NCBI GenBank assembly: GCA_937892155.1 | Contig: CALAUG010000046.1 | Span: 1-64,000 of the forward strand | Source of the DNA: an uncultured Bacteroidales bacterium | Lineage (GTDB): Bacteria > Bacteroidota > Bacteroidia > Bacteroidales > UBA1715 | Length of the DNA stretch: 64,000 bases | Reading direction: 5' to 3' | In this document: positions 9,308 through 18,800 of the stretch, piece by piece | Layout: each line of letters opens with the position of its first letter | Position numbering within the stretch: the first letter of the stretch is position 1 | Program-made: the position numbers and the translations under genes | Notes under the pieces: generated by a model | Told to the model about the DNA's origin: nothing | The model's database searches: none | Seen by the model: only the letters and a program-made list of their open reading frames with translations

Positions 9308-11743
9308 CTATCGCAATTCCGCACCAAGTTCCTTTTGATAATTGGAAATCAAACGATTCATTACGTTGTCTATTTGTGCATCGTTCAACGTCTTTTGTTC
9401 ATCCTGCAACATGAACGAAACGGCATACGATTTTTTACCTTCTGGAATACCTTTACCTTCGTACACATCAAACACATTTACCTGTTTCAACAATTTTTTC
9501 TCCGTTGAATAAGCTACACTTTGGATTTTTTCAAATGTAACATGGGAATCTATCAACAAAGCCAAGTCACGACGAACAGCAGGAAATTGTGGTAATTCTT
9601 TGTAAGCGACCTTTTTACGGTAGTTTGCAAGGACAACATCCCAATATATTTCTGCGAAATAGACAGGTTTATCAATATCAAATTTTTTCAGAATTGATTT
9701 TGAGACCATGCCAAGACGAGCGACAGATTTATTATTCAGGATTGTACATTCCAAGCCCGACAACATATCGTCACTTTTGGCAACGAATTGGATATTATTC
9801 ATGCCCAATTTTGTCAGTACCTTTTGTACAGCAGATTTCAAAACAAACATATTTGTATCCTGTTGTTTTTCTGCCCAGAACTGCGCATTTTGTTTGCCAG
9901 TAACACACAAAGAGAGCTGACGTGACTCGCCAAATCTATCTGTCACACTGCCTTCTGTTCCCTTCGTGAAATAAATGCTTCCAAATTCAAATAACGACAA
10001 GTCGTTTTGCTGACGATTCAAATTATGGGCAACGACTTCAAGAGTACTGAACAACATTGTATTACGCATACAATCCAATTCCGCACTCAATGGATTCATA
10101 ATTTTCACCAAATGGTTAGCGCAGTCATTTTTAATATCAGCGTAATATGACGAATTAGTCAATGAGTTATTCATAATTTCATACCAGCCACTATCAACCA
10201 ACATGTCAGCAATCATATTGCGGATTTTTGTTTGATTGACGCCATCTTCATGAGTAATGGCAGCATGCAAATTAGTAGAGAACTCCACATTATTATATCC
10301 GTATATTCTCAAAACATCTTCAACGACATCTTCGGCACGTTGCACATCGACACGATATTGCGGAACCAATAATGATAAATCACGACCCGACTGAGATTCA
10401 ATCTCGATTTCCAGACCATTCAAAATCTTTTTGAAAGTATCATCGCCAATATTTTTACCCATCAGCGAATATGCTTTATCGAGATTTAAAGAGACTTTGA
10501 ATGGTGCAAATGATTCAGGATGAGAATCGAATATTGGGCCACAAATTTCGCCGCCTGCAACTTCTTGTATCAACAAGGCTGCACGTTTCAGCGCATAGTT
10601 TGTTATATTTGGATCTATACCACGTTCATAACGGAACGACGCATCAGTATTCAAGCCGTGACGGCGAGCTGTTTTACGTATAGAAACAGGATTGAAATAT
10701 GCACTTTCAATGAATACGGACGTTGTTGATTCCGTAACTCCAGATTCCTGACCGCCAAATACCCCAGCGATACACATTGGTTTATTCACGTTACAAATCA
10801 TCAAATCGTCAGAAGAAAGTTCGCGTTCTACTCCATCAAGAGTAACAAACTTCGTTTTGTCGGCTACGGTTTTTACATGGATTTCACCCCCTTCAATTTT
10901 AGCAGCATCGAAGGCATGAAGAGGCTGACACAATTCGTGTAAGATAAAGTTTGTGACATCCACCACATTATTTATTGGACGCAAGCCAATAGATTTCAAA
11001 CGTGTTTGAAGCCATTCTGGAGATTCCTTTACAGTAACACCAGAGACGACAACACCTGAGTATCGTGGAGCCAATTCTGGACGTTCAACAAACACTTTTA
11101 TTGGAGATTGCTTGGCAGACAACGAAAACTTTTCAACAGACGGTTTCTTTAACTCTGCCTTCCCATTCACGTTAAGATAAGCGGCGATATCACGCGCTAC
11201 ACCAAAATGAGAAGCGGCATCAACACGGTTAGGAGTCAAGCCAATGCCAATTACATAATCGTCTTTGATATTGAAATATTCTGCAGCAGGTGTTCCAGCA
11301 GGAATAGAATCAGGAAGCACCATAATACCATCGTGGCTCGTACCAACACCTATTTCGTCTTCGGCACAAATCATACCACGTGATTCCTCGCCACGTATTT
11401 TTGATCGTTTAATAGTGAATTCCTGATCGCCATCATATAATTTTGTACCCTCTGTTGCGACAACAACCGTTTGACCAGCAGCAACGTTTGGAGCGCCACA
11501 TACTATTGGCAATATTTCAGGGCCACCAACATCAACAGTTGTAATATGTAAATGGTCTGAATTTGGATGGTCGATACAAGTTAACACTTTACCTACAACC
11601 ACACCTTTCAATCCACCCTTTATTGTTTGATATTTTTCTAAACCTTCAACCTCTAATCCGATATCCGTCAATATTTTAGCTACCGAATCAACATCTTCAT
11701 CTAACTGAATATACTCCTTCAGCCAATTCCACGAAATATTCAT
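9308..11743 (-). CDS. pheT: Phenylalanyl-tRNA synthetase beta subunit
   Basis: At 811 residues it is full length for the long bacterial PheT type. The EMAP-like tRNA-binding domain is at about 39-150 (GVVVGKVLTCIDHPNSDHLH), followed by B3/B4 editing (about 210-390), B5 (about 400-475) and a C-terminal FDX-ACB anticodon-binding domain (about 715-808, with FPAVRRDLALL). With PheS it charges tRNA-Phe in the cytoplasm; pheS is not in this window. The gene is divergent from surE. A TACTTTTG -7 box lies at 11771-11778, upstream of the ATG at 11743, and a heptanucleotide repeat lies just beyond it. Confidence 0.97.
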   Translation of the reverse strand: MNISWNWLKEYIQLDEDVDSVAKILTDIGLEVEGLEKYQTIKGGLKGVVVGKVLTCIDHPNSDHLHITTVDVGGPEILPIVCGAPNVAAGQTVVVATEGTKLYDGDQEFTIKRSKIRGEESRGMICAEDEIGVGTSHDGIMVLPDSIPAGTPAAEYFNIKDDYVIGIGLTPNRVDAASHFGVARDIAAYLNVNGKAELKKPSVEKFSLSAKQSPIKVFVERPELAPRYSGVVVSGVTVKESPEWLQTRLKSIGLRPINNVVDVTNFILHELCQPLHAFDAAKIEGGEIHVKTVADKTKFVTLDGVERELSSDDLMICNVNKPMCIAGVFGGQESGVTESTTSVFIESAYFNPVSIRKTARRHGLNTDASFRYERGIDPNITNYALKRAALLIQEVAGGEICGPIFDSHPESFAPFKVSLNLDKAYSLMGKNIGDDTFKKILNGLEIEIESQSGRDLSLLVPQYRVDVQRAEDVVEDVLRIYGYNNVEFSTNLHAAITHEDGVNQTKIRNMIADMLVDSGWYEIMNNSLTNSSYYADIKNDCANHLVKIMNPLSAELDCMRNTMLFSTLEVVAHNLNRQQNDLSLFEFGSIYFTKGTEGSVTDRFGESRQLSLCVTGKQNAQFWAEKQQDTNMFVLKSAVQKVLTKLGMNNIQFVAKSDDMLSGLECTILNNKSVARLGMVSKSILKKFDIDKPVYFAEIYWDVVLANYRKKVAYKELPQFPAVRRDLALLIDSHVTFEKIQSVAYSTEKKLLKQVNVFDVYEGKGIPEGKKSYAVSFMLQDEQKTLNDAQIDNVMNRLISNYQKELGAELR

Positions 11744-11770
11744 TTTATCTCTTAAAAATAATTAGTCAAA

Positions 11771-11778
11771 CAAAAGTA
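11771..11778 (-). promoter_or_regulatory. Putative -7 box for pheT
   Basis: Read on the minus strand the site is TACTTTTG, an exact match to the Bacteroidetes consensus TAnnTTTG, 27 bases before the pheT ATG. No clear -33 TTTG is seen; that region is occupied by the AATTCTT repeats. Confidence 0.45.
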
Positions 11779-11787
11779 CGGATTCCT

Positions 11788-11815
11788 AAGAATTAAGAAT
11801 TAAGAATTAAGAATT
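11788..11815. repeat. Heptanucleotide tandem repeat (AAGAATT x4)
   Basis: Four perfect copies of AAGAATT lie in the 112-base divergent gap between pheT and surE. They cover the stretch where a -33 element for pheT would sit and lie just upstream of a possible surE -7 site (TACATTAG, 11832-11839). A copy-number change would alter spacing in both promoters. Confidence 0.9.
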
Positions 11816-11855
11816 ATTTTTCAAAAACACGTACATTAGCAAAAATTTTGGCTAC

Positions 11856-12632
11856 ATGGAAGAAAAACGACCTATTATACTACTTTCAAACGATGATGGT
11901 ATTTCCGCGCCAGGCATACATTATTTAACGAAAGTTCTGTCAGAATTTGGCGACATATATATGATAGCTCCTGAGCAGCACCAATCGGGAATGTCACATG
12001 CGCTGACATTCCAAGTCCCATTGCGGGCACGTTGCATAGAAGAATCCAAGCACGTTCACATTTACGCATTAAACGGTACACCTGTAGATTGCATCAAGTT
12101 TGGATTCGACCAACTGCTGCCAAACCACAAAGCAGATTTAGTAGTTTCTGGTGTAAACCACGGTCCCAACAGTGCAAACAGCATTATCTACTCAGGAACC
12201 GCGTCGTGCGCACGCGAAGGAGCCATAAACAAAACGCCTTCAATTGCTTTTTCCAGTTTAGAATTTTCAATGAAAAGTTCTTTTGAACCGTACACGCAAT
12301 ACATTCAAGAGATTGTACAATTTGTTTTAAAAAACGGTTTAGAGGAACACATCTACCTTAATGTCAATTTTCCAAAGCCCGACAGGCACATACAAGGCAT
12401 GAAGGTCTGCAGATTAACCAAAGGATTATGGATTGAGCGCTTTGTGGCAGAAAAAGACCCACGCAATAATACATGCTACTGGTTGACAGGAGAATACCAC
12501 AACGAAGAGCCGGACAGCGATGACACAGACGAATGGTGTCTTGCCCACGATTATGTTGCTATTGTACCCATAAAAGTTGAAAATTACGACGAACATTCAT
12601 TGCTAACGCTTTCAAAACTCAATACACTATGA
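11856..12632 (+). CDS. surE: 5'/3'-nucleotidase SurE
   Basis: A 258-residue SurE-family metal-dependent nucleotidase that removes phosphate from nucleoside monophosphates. The N-terminal metal-binding motif LLSNDDGISAPGI carries the Asp pair. VSGVNHGPN and YSGTASCAREG are the usual active-site loops. It is the first gene of a tightly packed set with a small membrane protein, lpxB and ruvX. Its stop overlaps the next start (ATGA at 12629). Confidence 0.95.
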   Translation: MEEKRPIILLSNDDGISAPGIHYLTKVLSEFGDIYMIAPEQHQSGMSHALTFQVPLRARCIEESKHVHIYALNGTPVDCIKFGFDQLLPNHKADLVVSGVNHGPNSANSIIYSGTASCAREGAINKTPSIAFSSLEFSMKSSFEPYTQYIQEIVQFVLKNGLEEHIYLNVNFPKPDRHIQGMKVCRLTKGLWIERFVAEKDPRNNTCYWLTGEYHNEEPDSDDTDEWCLAHDYVAIVPIKVENYDEHSLLTLSKLNTL

Positions 12633-12916
12633 AAGAAAAGATTGACAAATTCTGGTTAGGATTGCTATTAGGCACTATAATCCCTATTCTTGCACTATTT
12701 GGTGTGTACAAATGGGTAAACAGAACTAACTCATTCTTTGAATTTATACACAAACTTGCAGTGTGGGGTGTTCAGATTGACGTATTTATCTGGTGTATTT
12801 TGCCAATTGCGTTCGTTTTTGCCCTCTTTTATTTTTTGCATTACGATAATGCTGCTAAAGGAGTTGTATTCCCCACGATGATTTACACAATAATTTTATT
12901 AATACTTGATTTATAA
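12629..12916 (+). CDS. Small membrane protein between surE and lpxB
   Basis: A 95-residue protein with three hydrophobic segments, near residues 9-25 (FWLGLLLGTIIPILALF), 50-70 and 78-94. It is predicted to be a small inner-membrane protein. I do not recognise a named family. It overlaps surE by four bases at the start (ATGA), and its stop overlaps the lpxB start (TAATG at 12914-12918), so the three are probably translationally coupled. Its position next to lpxB hints at an envelope role, which is inference only. Confidence 0.75.
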   Translation: MKEKIDKFWLGLLLGTIIPILALFGVYKWVNRTNSFFEFIHKLAVWGVQIDVFIWCILPIAFVFALFYFLHYDNAAKGVVFPTMIYTIILLILDL

Positions 12917-14058
12917 TGTTTTACTATTTAATAGCAGGAGAAGCATCGGGAGATTTACACGGTTCGCATCTTATTAAAGAGCTCAAAAAAGCTGATATTC
13001 AGGCTACATTCCGCATTTGGGGAGGCGATTTAATGGCTGAAGCTGCGGGAACTAAACTAGTAAAACATTATCGCACATACGATTACATGGGAATTGTAGA
13101 AGTAGTAAAACATGCACGTCTCATTCTCAACAACATCAAATTCTGCAAGCAGGATATTGCAGAACAAAAACCTGATGCCATAATTTTCATTGACTTCCCA
13201 GGATTTAATCTAAAAATTGCTCCATTTGCAAAAGGAATAGGCATACCGACATTTTTTTACATTTCCCCCACCGTATGGGCTTGGAAAGAAAATAGAGTAA
13301 AGACAATAAAGAAAAACATAGATCACATGTTTGTGGAACTGCCGTTTGTAAAGACATTTTACGAGACACGACACAACTACCACGTGGATTTTGTTGGCCA
13401 CCCACTTCTTGATTCTATTGCAGAATTTAAAGAGAAACACACATTGGAATCATTTAAAGCTGCGAACAACATTCCCGACAAAAAATTGATTGCTGTATTG
13501 CCAGGCAGCAGAGAATACGAAATTAGAGAGAACCTAAAGACTATGCAGTCGATTTCGGAAAAATATTCTGACTATCAATTTGTTGTTGCTGGCATGTCTA
13601 GATTTCCATTGGATTTTTATCAGAAATATATTACAGCGAACAATCTTTCGGTAGTCTTTGACCAGACATACGAATTATTGAAAAAAGCAGATGCAGCCAT
13701 TGTTGTCTCTGGTTCAGCGACTTTAGAAACTGCAATTCTCAACATTCCCGAAATTATTGTATATCAGACAAGTCCTATAACATTCTATCTAGGTAAACTG
13801 TTTGTAAAACTCAATAATTTAGGTTTGCCTAATTTGATTATGGAACATCAAATTGTGCCAGAACTTCTGCAGAGCGATATGACGCCGAAGAAATTATCAG
13901 AAGCTTTAAATGACATTTTGTACGACGACACATTCCGTAACGAAATTTTAAAGAACTATGAGCTGCTACGTAATAAATTAGGAAACGAAGGTGCTGCAAG
14001 ACGAGTGGCAGGACACATTTGCAATTATCTGGGGAGTCAGGAATCAAACACCCATTAG
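12916..14058 (+). CDS. lpxB: Lipid-A-disaccharide synthase
   Basis: A 380-residue GT19 enzyme that joins UDP-diacylglucosamine and lipid X into the lipid A disaccharide at the inner face of the cytoplasmic membrane. The N-terminal AGEASGDLHGSHLI motif, the central SPTVWAWKENRV and FVGHPLLD motifs, and PGSRE with SGSATLETA near the nucleotide site are typical. It starts in a TAATG overlap with the small membrane protein. Lipid A synthesis fits a Gram-negative cell. Confidence 0.96.
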   Translation: MFYYLIAGEASGDLHGSHLIKELKKADIQATFRIWGGDLMAEAAGTKLVKHYRTYDYMGIVEVVKHARLILNNIKFCKQDIAEQKPDAIIFIDFPGFNLKIAPFAKGIGIPTFFYISPTVWAWKENRVKTIKKNIDHMFVELPFVKTFYETRHNYHVDFVGHPLLDSIAEFKEKHTLESFKAANNIPDKKLIAVLPGSREYEIRENLKTMQSISEKYSDYQFVVAGMSRFPLDFYQKYITANNLSVVFDQTYELLKKADAAIVVSGSATLETAILNIPEIIVYQTSPITFYLGKLFVKLNNLGLPNLIMEHQIVPELLQSDMTPKKLSEALNDILYDDTFRNEILKNYELLRNKLGNEGAARRVAGHICNYLGSQESNTH

Positions 14059-14089
14059 CTTTTATTTATTACTCTTAATTTTTATTTCC

Positions 14090-14509
14090 ATGGGACGAAT
14101 TTTAGCAATAGACTACGGAACAAAACGCACTGGCATAGCAGTAACCGATCCGTTGCAAATAATTGCGAACTCATTAACCACTGTTCGTAGTTGCGATTTG
14201 ATAGCATTTTTGAAAGACTATTTTGCAAAAGAAACTGTTGACCACGTTGTGATAGGAATGCCAACGACACTCCGCAACGAACCATCGGAAAACGCACAAT
14301 ACGTAAAAATATTTGAAAAGCAATTCAAAAAGGAATTTCCGACAATGCCTATTAGCGAAATAGACGAACGATTTACCTCCACAATAGCTCATCAAACGAT
14401 GATTGCCGGTGGTATGAAAAAGAAAGACAGGCAGAATAAAGAAGTAGTTGACAGCATTAGTGCAACGATTATACTGCAATCATATATGGAGAGGATGAAT
14501 CGAAGCTAG
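14090..14509 (+). CDS. ruvX: YqgF/RuvX family RNase H-fold nuclease
   Basis: I chose the ATG at 14090, giving 139 residues that begin MGRILAIDYGTKRTG, the exact family N-terminus. The frame runs open 33 codons further upstream, but those overlap lpxB and are not family-like. Conserved acidic residues are in LAIDYG, EIDERFTS and VVDSISA. The family acts on RNA or Holliday junctions (16S rRNA 5' maturation in E. coli). It lies 31 bases after lpxB and probably shares its transcript. Confidence 0.93.
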   Translation: MGRILAIDYGTKRTGIAVTDPLQIIANSLTTVRSCDLIAFLKDYFAKETVDHVVIGMPTTLRNEPSENAQYVKIFEKQFKKEFPTMPISEIDERFTSTIAHQTMIAGGMKKKDRQNKEVVDSISATIILQSYMERMNRS

Positions 14510-14515
14510 AGACAC

Positions 14516-14543
14516 AAAAGGACAAAGCGAGTTTCATCCTTTT
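14516..14543. terminator. Possible weak bidirectional terminator
   Basis: AAAAGGA (14516-14522) pairs with TCCTTTT (14537-14543) around a 14-base loop, between the converging ruvX and lipoprotein genes. The stem is only 7 pairs and AT-rich, so the call is tentative. Confidence 0.35.
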
Positions 14544-14561
14544 TACCATAAAATCTGAATC

Positions 14562-15875
14562 TTATTTCTTTAACGGTACTATAATTATTTGTCCCTGTAA
14601 ATAGCCCTTCTTTTGTCCTTCGCTTGAAATAACCATATCGCCATTTGACAAGAAATCTATTCCTTCAGGCTTATAGAAATCTTCAGGAGGCAACAACATC
14701 ACGTTCTTTAACGTAGTCCCAGCGTAAACAACAATCATTTTATCCATAGCAGAAAGAATATACAATTCTTTAGTTATTGGATTAATGGCAAGAGCTGAAG
14801 GATTGCAACGTGCTGTTTCCAGAGAAAAAGTTTCTCCATAGTGTTCTTTCACAAAAGCACGTATTTCATCAATCTTCATAGACAATAAATGAGCTGGTTT
14901 ATTTTGTAGATCAAACGTGTAGATTTCTCTATCTGAATCTGCATTGACGGCAACATCCTGAGTATGTTGTTTCTTCGTCGTTGCACGTTTCCCCAAAGAG
15001 GGTTCCTTACACGAAATAAGGAACTGCTTCGTATCTGCGTTATAAAACAAACCCTCCATATTCATACAGGGAATGTCCACCATTTTCTGCTCAAAGGTTC
15101 CGTTATAATTTTCGTAATCCACAGAGAAAATTGCACCATCGCTTCTCAACACATAAACTTTACTTCCAACAACCTGCAAATCCTCAAAATCACCAACATC
15201 AGTAAAACGAGCGACCTGTGAGACTGATTCATCATCCAAATTAATTTGAAACACAGCACCTAATTCATCTTGTACACAAAAGGCAATACTGTCATCTACC
15301 AACGAGATACCCGAAATTTCTTTCAACAATTCCGGTAGATCAAAAACTTTTTTCGGTTTTAGTAAATCATACGACAACGATGCGTAGTAATCACAATTTT
15401 TGAGCATTTCCTTATTCCACGATTCTGTTGTTGCAAAGTTTTTGAATTTATAAAACTTTCCAGTCTGCGTAAAAAACAAAGTTTCTTCTACTCCATTTTT
15501 CACAACTTCCAATTTTACAAATGAAGTATCCTTAGTTTCTATCAGTGCATATTCGTCAATCGTCCATCCTGCGTAGTTCTTTTGAATTTTCTTTTCAACT
15601 TTGGATAAGAACATATCATCAGGAGTGTATTTTCGTTCTTTGTACAAGAAATTACCTTGTTTGTCAAACAAGACAGACATTGGTTCATTGCCACAAAGGA
15701 ACTCAACTTCGATGGATTCGACCTTCTGTTCTACATTCACAATATCTGCTTTTGGACAGATTTTGTAAACTTCAGCCATATAGCCACTTCCTTTGTCCGA
15801 TTGTGATGAACAATCCACACAAGCGAACAATATAAACATTAAGGCGCTGTATTTAAGTATTTTTGTCACTTTCAT
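14562..15875 (-). CDS. Lipoprotein with SdiA-regulated beta-propeller domain
   Basis: A 437-residue predicted lipoprotein. The signal ends at a lipobox-like FILFAC, with Cys19 the likely acylated residue. Residues about 30-155 contain two PepSY-like alpha/beta repeats (ADIVNVEQKVESIEVEF; NYAGWTIDEYALIE). Residues about 175-437 match the SdiA-regulated family propeller, with LLKEISGISLVDDSIAFCVQD, FTDVGDFEDLQVVGSKVYVL and PSALAINPITKELYILSA. It starts 5 bases after the stop of the giant GH8 protein and is probably in the same operon. The family has no firm biochemical function; a ligand-binding role at the cell surface is a guess. Confidence 0.8.
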   Translation of the reverse strand: MKVTKILKYSALMFILFACVDCSSQSDKGSGYMAEVYKICPKADIVNVEQKVESIEVEFLCGNEPMSVLFDKQGNFLYKERKYTPDDMFLSKVEKKIQKNYAGWTIDEYALIETKDTSFVKLEVVKNGVEETLFFTQTGKFYKFKNFATTESWNKEMLKNCDYYASLSYDLLKPKKVFDLPELLKEISGISLVDDSIAFCVQDELGAVFQINLDDESVSQVARFTDVGDFEDLQVVGSKVYVLRSDGAIFSVDYENYNGTFEQKMVDIPCMNMEGLFYNADTKQFLISCKEPSLGKRATTKKQHTQDVAVNADSDREIYTFDLQNKPAHLLSMKIDEIRAFVKEHYGETFSLETARCNPSALAINPITKELYILSAMDKMIVVYAGTTLKNVMLLPPEDFYKPEGIDFLSNGDMVISSEGQKKGYLQGQIIIVPLKK

Positions 15876-15880
15876 TAAAG

Positions 15881-18800
15881 TTATCTTACAAGCATTACAT
15901 TACCATACCGTGGTTCGACTGTTTGAACTTTACGGAGATTGTCATCTTCTGAATCTTCAAACGTCACATTAATTTTCCAGCGATATACACCAGACTGCAT
16001 TACCTTTCCATTAACAGTACCATCCCACTCTGCAAGTGGACAACCACTTTCATTTACGCCTTCTGAATAATAAACCAAATTGTTCCACGCATCATAAATC
16101 CATATTTCAAACGTACGGCAGTTAAATCCTTTTGGTTTAAATATGCGTACATCTTCGGCAGGATTGAAAGGTGCAAATGCTGTTGGCACAAACAATCCAT
16201 GTTCAACATCGACGAAGAATGGTTGAGTTACCGATGTTTTACAGCCAAATTCATTGATAGCCGTCAATTCGGCGGTATAATTTCCATATTTATAACGCTG
16301 TTCAAAGACTTTTTTATTTTCAAGCACCAATGCAGTATCTGTATTTCTTCCAAAATCCCAGAAATAATCAACGTGATATTCTTTTTCGTAATCATCGTTA
16401 TTTACTATTTGACATTCAGACAAGTTAGTAAACGTTACAACTCCTTCCTGCCCTAAAGTTTCAGCTACGAAATTTGCATCAGGTTTGTCAATTACTTCGA
16501 CAGGCAATTCTTTTTTACCAATACAGCCATATTTATTCGTTTCTTCAACAAAAATGGTATCGAATCCAACATTTGTCCAGTCAATTGAACGAACAAATCC
16601 CGATGAATAAATGGACATATCGTAAACAACACGATTACCTGTAACCTTCCACTTGATTGTATTAGCATCATCTGATTTTGTAACAACGTATACTTCATTT
16701 GCGCCAGCGCAAACTCCATCAGCACCAGTAATTGATGGAGTTGGGATTGCACTAATTAAGAATGGTAGTTTTGCCTTGTCACTCGTACAATTGTTAATTG
16801 TCTGCGTCATCAACACATTATAATTACCGACAGCACTGTATGGTGTTGCGTATGTTTGAGAGTTAACACCTGCAACAATTCCACTTTCATTGTACCACAC
16901 TACATTTTTCGCCTTAGTCTCAAGAGTTACAGGAGAGCCATCAAAGCAAAATGCAGTTTGTATCAACGTAGGTTTTGCTGGTTTTGCATGAACAACATAT
17001 TTAACAGTTAGTTCCTTACGTGTTTCGTATGAACAAGTTGCCACAGTGGTACGTGCTTTAAAATTGTACACTCCAGATTTTGTTATCAATCCTTTTGGAA
17101 TATCTAAAGTATCACCCAAACTAAGTGTTGCGCCAGTAGGTGAAATCCACGACAAAGTTTCATTATCAGATTGACGAGCAACAATCAAACGCCCCGGTTC
17201 GTCATACTCGCAAATGGTATCTTGTTTTATCAATGTCGGCATTGTTGGTCCAGCAACTATAACAACCTTTTTAGACGATTTTTCACTTACACAGCCAGCC
17301 GCATCAGTTTGTGAAGCGTAGTAAACATACTCTCCGACCTCGCTCGTTGGTGTTGTGAAATAACGCCCTGTGAAAATTGGTTTCCCTGCTGGATTTTCAT
17401 ACCAATAAATTGTATTGGCTGATTCTGCAACGATAACAGCATTATTTCCTTCGCAGACTTCAACATCGTTAGTTTGCTTAAATGTAACCAATCCTGGTCT
17501 CTGGTTAACCGTGAACGTTACAACAGCTGGTTCACTTTCGCAATTGTTTTCAGTTTGCGTAACATAAAACTGCTGAGTTTCCTTTTTCGTTGGAGTATAT
17601 GTTGAACCTGTCGAAATTTGGAAATTCAAATCTTCATCGGAGTACCACGTTGCCTCGGCATCACTTTGAACCTGAACGCCGACTTCGACTATATCTTCAT
17701 AATTACAAATAGCCTGATTGAGTGCAATCGGAGCAGACGGAATATCGAAAATATTGACAGTTGCTTCACCTTCAGGACTCACGCATCCGTTAACTGTTTG
17801 CGTTGCATTAACTGTCATACTACCAGGCAACAAATCACTTTCGACATATTGATTTCCATCGCCGACTAACATTCCATATTTAATCCATTGTATATCTTCA
17901 CCTTCGGCAGTAAATACTACATCTGCGCCTTTACAAACATCTTCAACCAAAATAGCTGGTGCATCAGGGATGGCATTTACTGTAATAGTGACCGTTATTG
18001 GATTACTTGTACAATATTCAGACTGACGAGTTACATATAACGAGTACGTTCCAGCAGTAGGATATGAAACATTATACGTAGAGCCAATGTGGTCGGCATA
18101 AATAGAAGATTCTTCGGAATACCACAAAGCATCGCAGTCTGCATTCAATAGAAGATTTTCATTTTCGCATATTTCACGGTTGCCAGTAATTTTCGGTAAC
18201 GGAGTTGAATTCATAAATAAAGTAAGCTTTACTTTTTCACCCTCGCACGTACCATCGTTTTGAGATACATAATAATGATACTCACCTGTTGTTGTCACGT
18301 CATTTGGTTTATACGAGTTGCCAATTGCAATATATGAGGACAAGTCACTTTCTTTATACCAATGAATTTCATAATCGCCATCTGCAGACAACGCTGGTAG
18401 TTCTTCGTTTGTACAAGCGAACACTTCATCAACCCAAACCGTGGGTGCTGGGACAGGACAATTGATGATTGAGAAAGTCATACATGCAGGTTCGCTCTTA
18501 CAAACTCCATCAGTCTCAACAACACAATAATTCCAAGAACCGATTTCCGTATCATACACGTGATTGATTGTAGGACCTACTCCCACCAACATGCCATCTT
18601 CGTCGGTCCATGTATATGCGCCACCATTACCAATAACAGACAGACTCATATCGCCTGTTGAAATTACTACCGTTTTATCTTCTACCGTAGGTGTTGGTAT
18701 TTCACGTATTTCCAATGCCTGAGATATTTCATTGTAGCAACGAGTTGTAGCATTTGTATATTCATAAGATAAAGTATAATTACCTGCCGACAATGAATTC

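Noticed and set aside
11788..11815. CRISPR-like repeat
   Set aside because: The units are 7 bases with no spacers; it is a simple tandem repeat.
13991..14089. Longer N-terminus for ruvX
   Set aside because: The extra codons overlap lpxB and have no family similarity; the ATG at 14090 gives the canonical start MGRILAIDYG.
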